From assembly GCA_902766215.1 (NCBI GenBank), contig CACXCV010000163.1:1-8743 (forward strand): a stretch of 8,743 nucleotides of DNA. Direction: 5' to 3'. The translations under genes were made by a program, and so were the position numbers. Origin of the DNA: Oscillospiraceae bacterium. Lineage in GTDB: Bacteria; Bacillota; Clostridia; Oscillospirales; Oscillospiraceae. Of this stretch, positions 7,910 through 8,743 are shown in pieces. Position 1 is the stretch's first letter. Each line of letters begins with the position of its first letter. Under the pieces are notes generated by a model that searched no databases, was not told the DNA's origin, and worked only from the letters and a program-made list of their open reading frames with translations.

Positions 7910-8743
7910 CAAATCAAACCAACGAGCAGCGCACCGGCACGGTGGCGGGCGTTAACGGCCCGGTTGTCGATGTGGCTTTTGAAAAAACGGTCCTGCCCAA
8001 AATCCGCGAGGCCCTTTCCGTCCGCGTCGGCGGCGAGGAGCGGATCATGGAGGTGGCGCAGCACGTCGGCGGCGGGCTGGTGCGCTGCATCATGCTCGGC
8101 GCCAGCGAGGGCATGTACCGCGGCATGGAGGTCACCGCCACCGGCGGGCCGATCTCTGTCCCGGTGGGCCAGCCTGTGCTGGGCCGGCTGTTCAATGTGC
8201 TGGGCCAGAGCATGGACGGCGGACCCGCCCTGCCCGAGGACGCCGAGCGCCGCAGCATCTATCGCCCCGCCCCGTCCTATGCCGAGCGGCGCAACGCCGA
8301 GGACGTGCTCGAGACGGGCATCAAGGTCATCGACCTGCTGGCCCCCTATGCCAAGGGCGGCAAGATCGGCCTGTTCGGCGGCGCCGGCGTGGGCAAAACC
8401 GTGCTGATTCAGGAGCTGATCCACAACATCGCCACCGAGCACGGCGGCTATTCGGTCTTCACCGGCGTGGGCGAGCGCAGCCGCGAGGGCAACGACCTGT
8501 GGACCGAGATGCAGGACAGCGGCGTCATCGACAAAACGGCCCTGGTCTTCGGCCAGATGAACGAGGCCCCCGGCGTGCGCATGCGCGTGGCGCTGACGGG
8601 CCTGACCATGGCCGAGTATTTCCGTGACGCCTGCCACAAGGACGTGCTGCTGTTCATCGACAACATTTTCCGCTTTATTCAGGCGGGCAGCGAGGTGTCC
8701 ACCCTGCTGGGGCGCATGCCCTCCGCCGTGGGCTATCAGCCCA
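7906..8743 (+). CDS. atpD: F-type ATP synthase subunit beta (5' part; continues past window)
   Basis: This is the catalytic subunit of F1; 279 codons are visible and about 185-195 should follow. It begins with GTG at 7906-7908, overlapping the atpG stop in the four bases GTGA. AGAGGGAGGGA (7887-7897) lies about eight bases upstream and supports this start, and no ATG fits better. The N-terminal beta-barrel opens GTVAGVNGPVVDVAF. Then come the P-loop GGAGVGKT (158-165, Lys164), the catalytic glutamate Glu190 in GVGERSREGNDLW, and Walker B VLLFIDNIFRF with Asp252. The window stops within the conserved LLGRMPSAVGYQP. All catalytic residues in the visible part are intact. In most F-type operons atpC (epsilon) comes next; that lies outside the window. 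Confidence 0.96.
   Translation, partial: MTNQTNEQRTGTVAGVNGPVVDVAFEKTVLPKIREALSVRVGGEERIMEVAQHVGGGLVRCIMLGASEGMYRGMEVTATGGPISVPVGQPVLGRLFNVLGQSMDGGPALPEDAERRSIYRPAPSYAERRNAEDVLETGIKVIDLLAPYAKGGKIGLFGGAGVGKTVLIQELIHNIATEHGGYSVFTGVGERSREGNDLWTEMQDSGVIDKTALVFGQMNEAPGVRMRVALTGLTMAEYFRDACHKDVLLFIDNIFRFIQAGSEVSTLLGRMPSAVGYQP

Overview
The window is GC-rich DNA from a bacterium that looks like a Gram-positive clostridium, most likely of the Oscillospirales/Ruminococcaceae type. This is an inference from the sigma-A-like promoters, strong purine-rich ribosome binding sites, MarR/MATE content and protein style. I cannot name the species. Nothing suggests a phage, transposon, CRISPR array, tRNA or rRNA.

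Layout. Positions 1-714 (+) hold the 3' part of an ABC transporter ATPase, followed by a strong hairpin terminator (728-780). A complete MATE-family exporter runs convergently (784-2121, -). A 312-base divergent intergenic region (2122-2433) holds one near-consensus promoter for each direction, two candidate operators and a leader with two hairpins. A MarR-type regulator (2434-2880, +) follows. Directly behind it lies the wreck of a second MATE gene (2895-3323), reduced to about a third of normal length with a frameshift. From 3403 to the window end runs a tightly packed F-type ATP synthase operon: a (atpB), c (atpE), b (atpF), alpha (atpA), gamma (atpG) and the first part of beta (atpD). Three of its five junctions are 4-base stop/start overlaps.

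The main point of interest is the ATP synthase stator. No separate delta gene (atpH) lies between atpF and atpA. Instead the alpha subunit is 602 residues long, about 90 to 100 longer than usual. Its N-terminal extension (residues about 23-93) reads as the C-terminal, b-binding domain of the delta/OSCP subunit. The N-terminal six-helix domain of delta, which normally holds delta on the alpha N-termini, is absent from the window. This looks like a delta-alpha fusion in which a covalent link replaces a docking domain. It poses a stoichiometry problem: three alphas would bring three such domains, while an ordinary enzyme has one delta.

A second oddity is subunit c. It is 124 residues long, with a signal-peptide-like N-terminus and an Ala/Glu/Thr-rich linker before an otherwise normal hairpin. 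Its ion site (Glu107-Thr108...Tyr112, with Met74 where sodium enzymes have Gln) leaves the coupling ion open.

The enzyme would use or build the proton or sodium gradient at the cytoplasmic membrane. The upstream MarR/MATE pair is an independent drug/metabolite efflux module.
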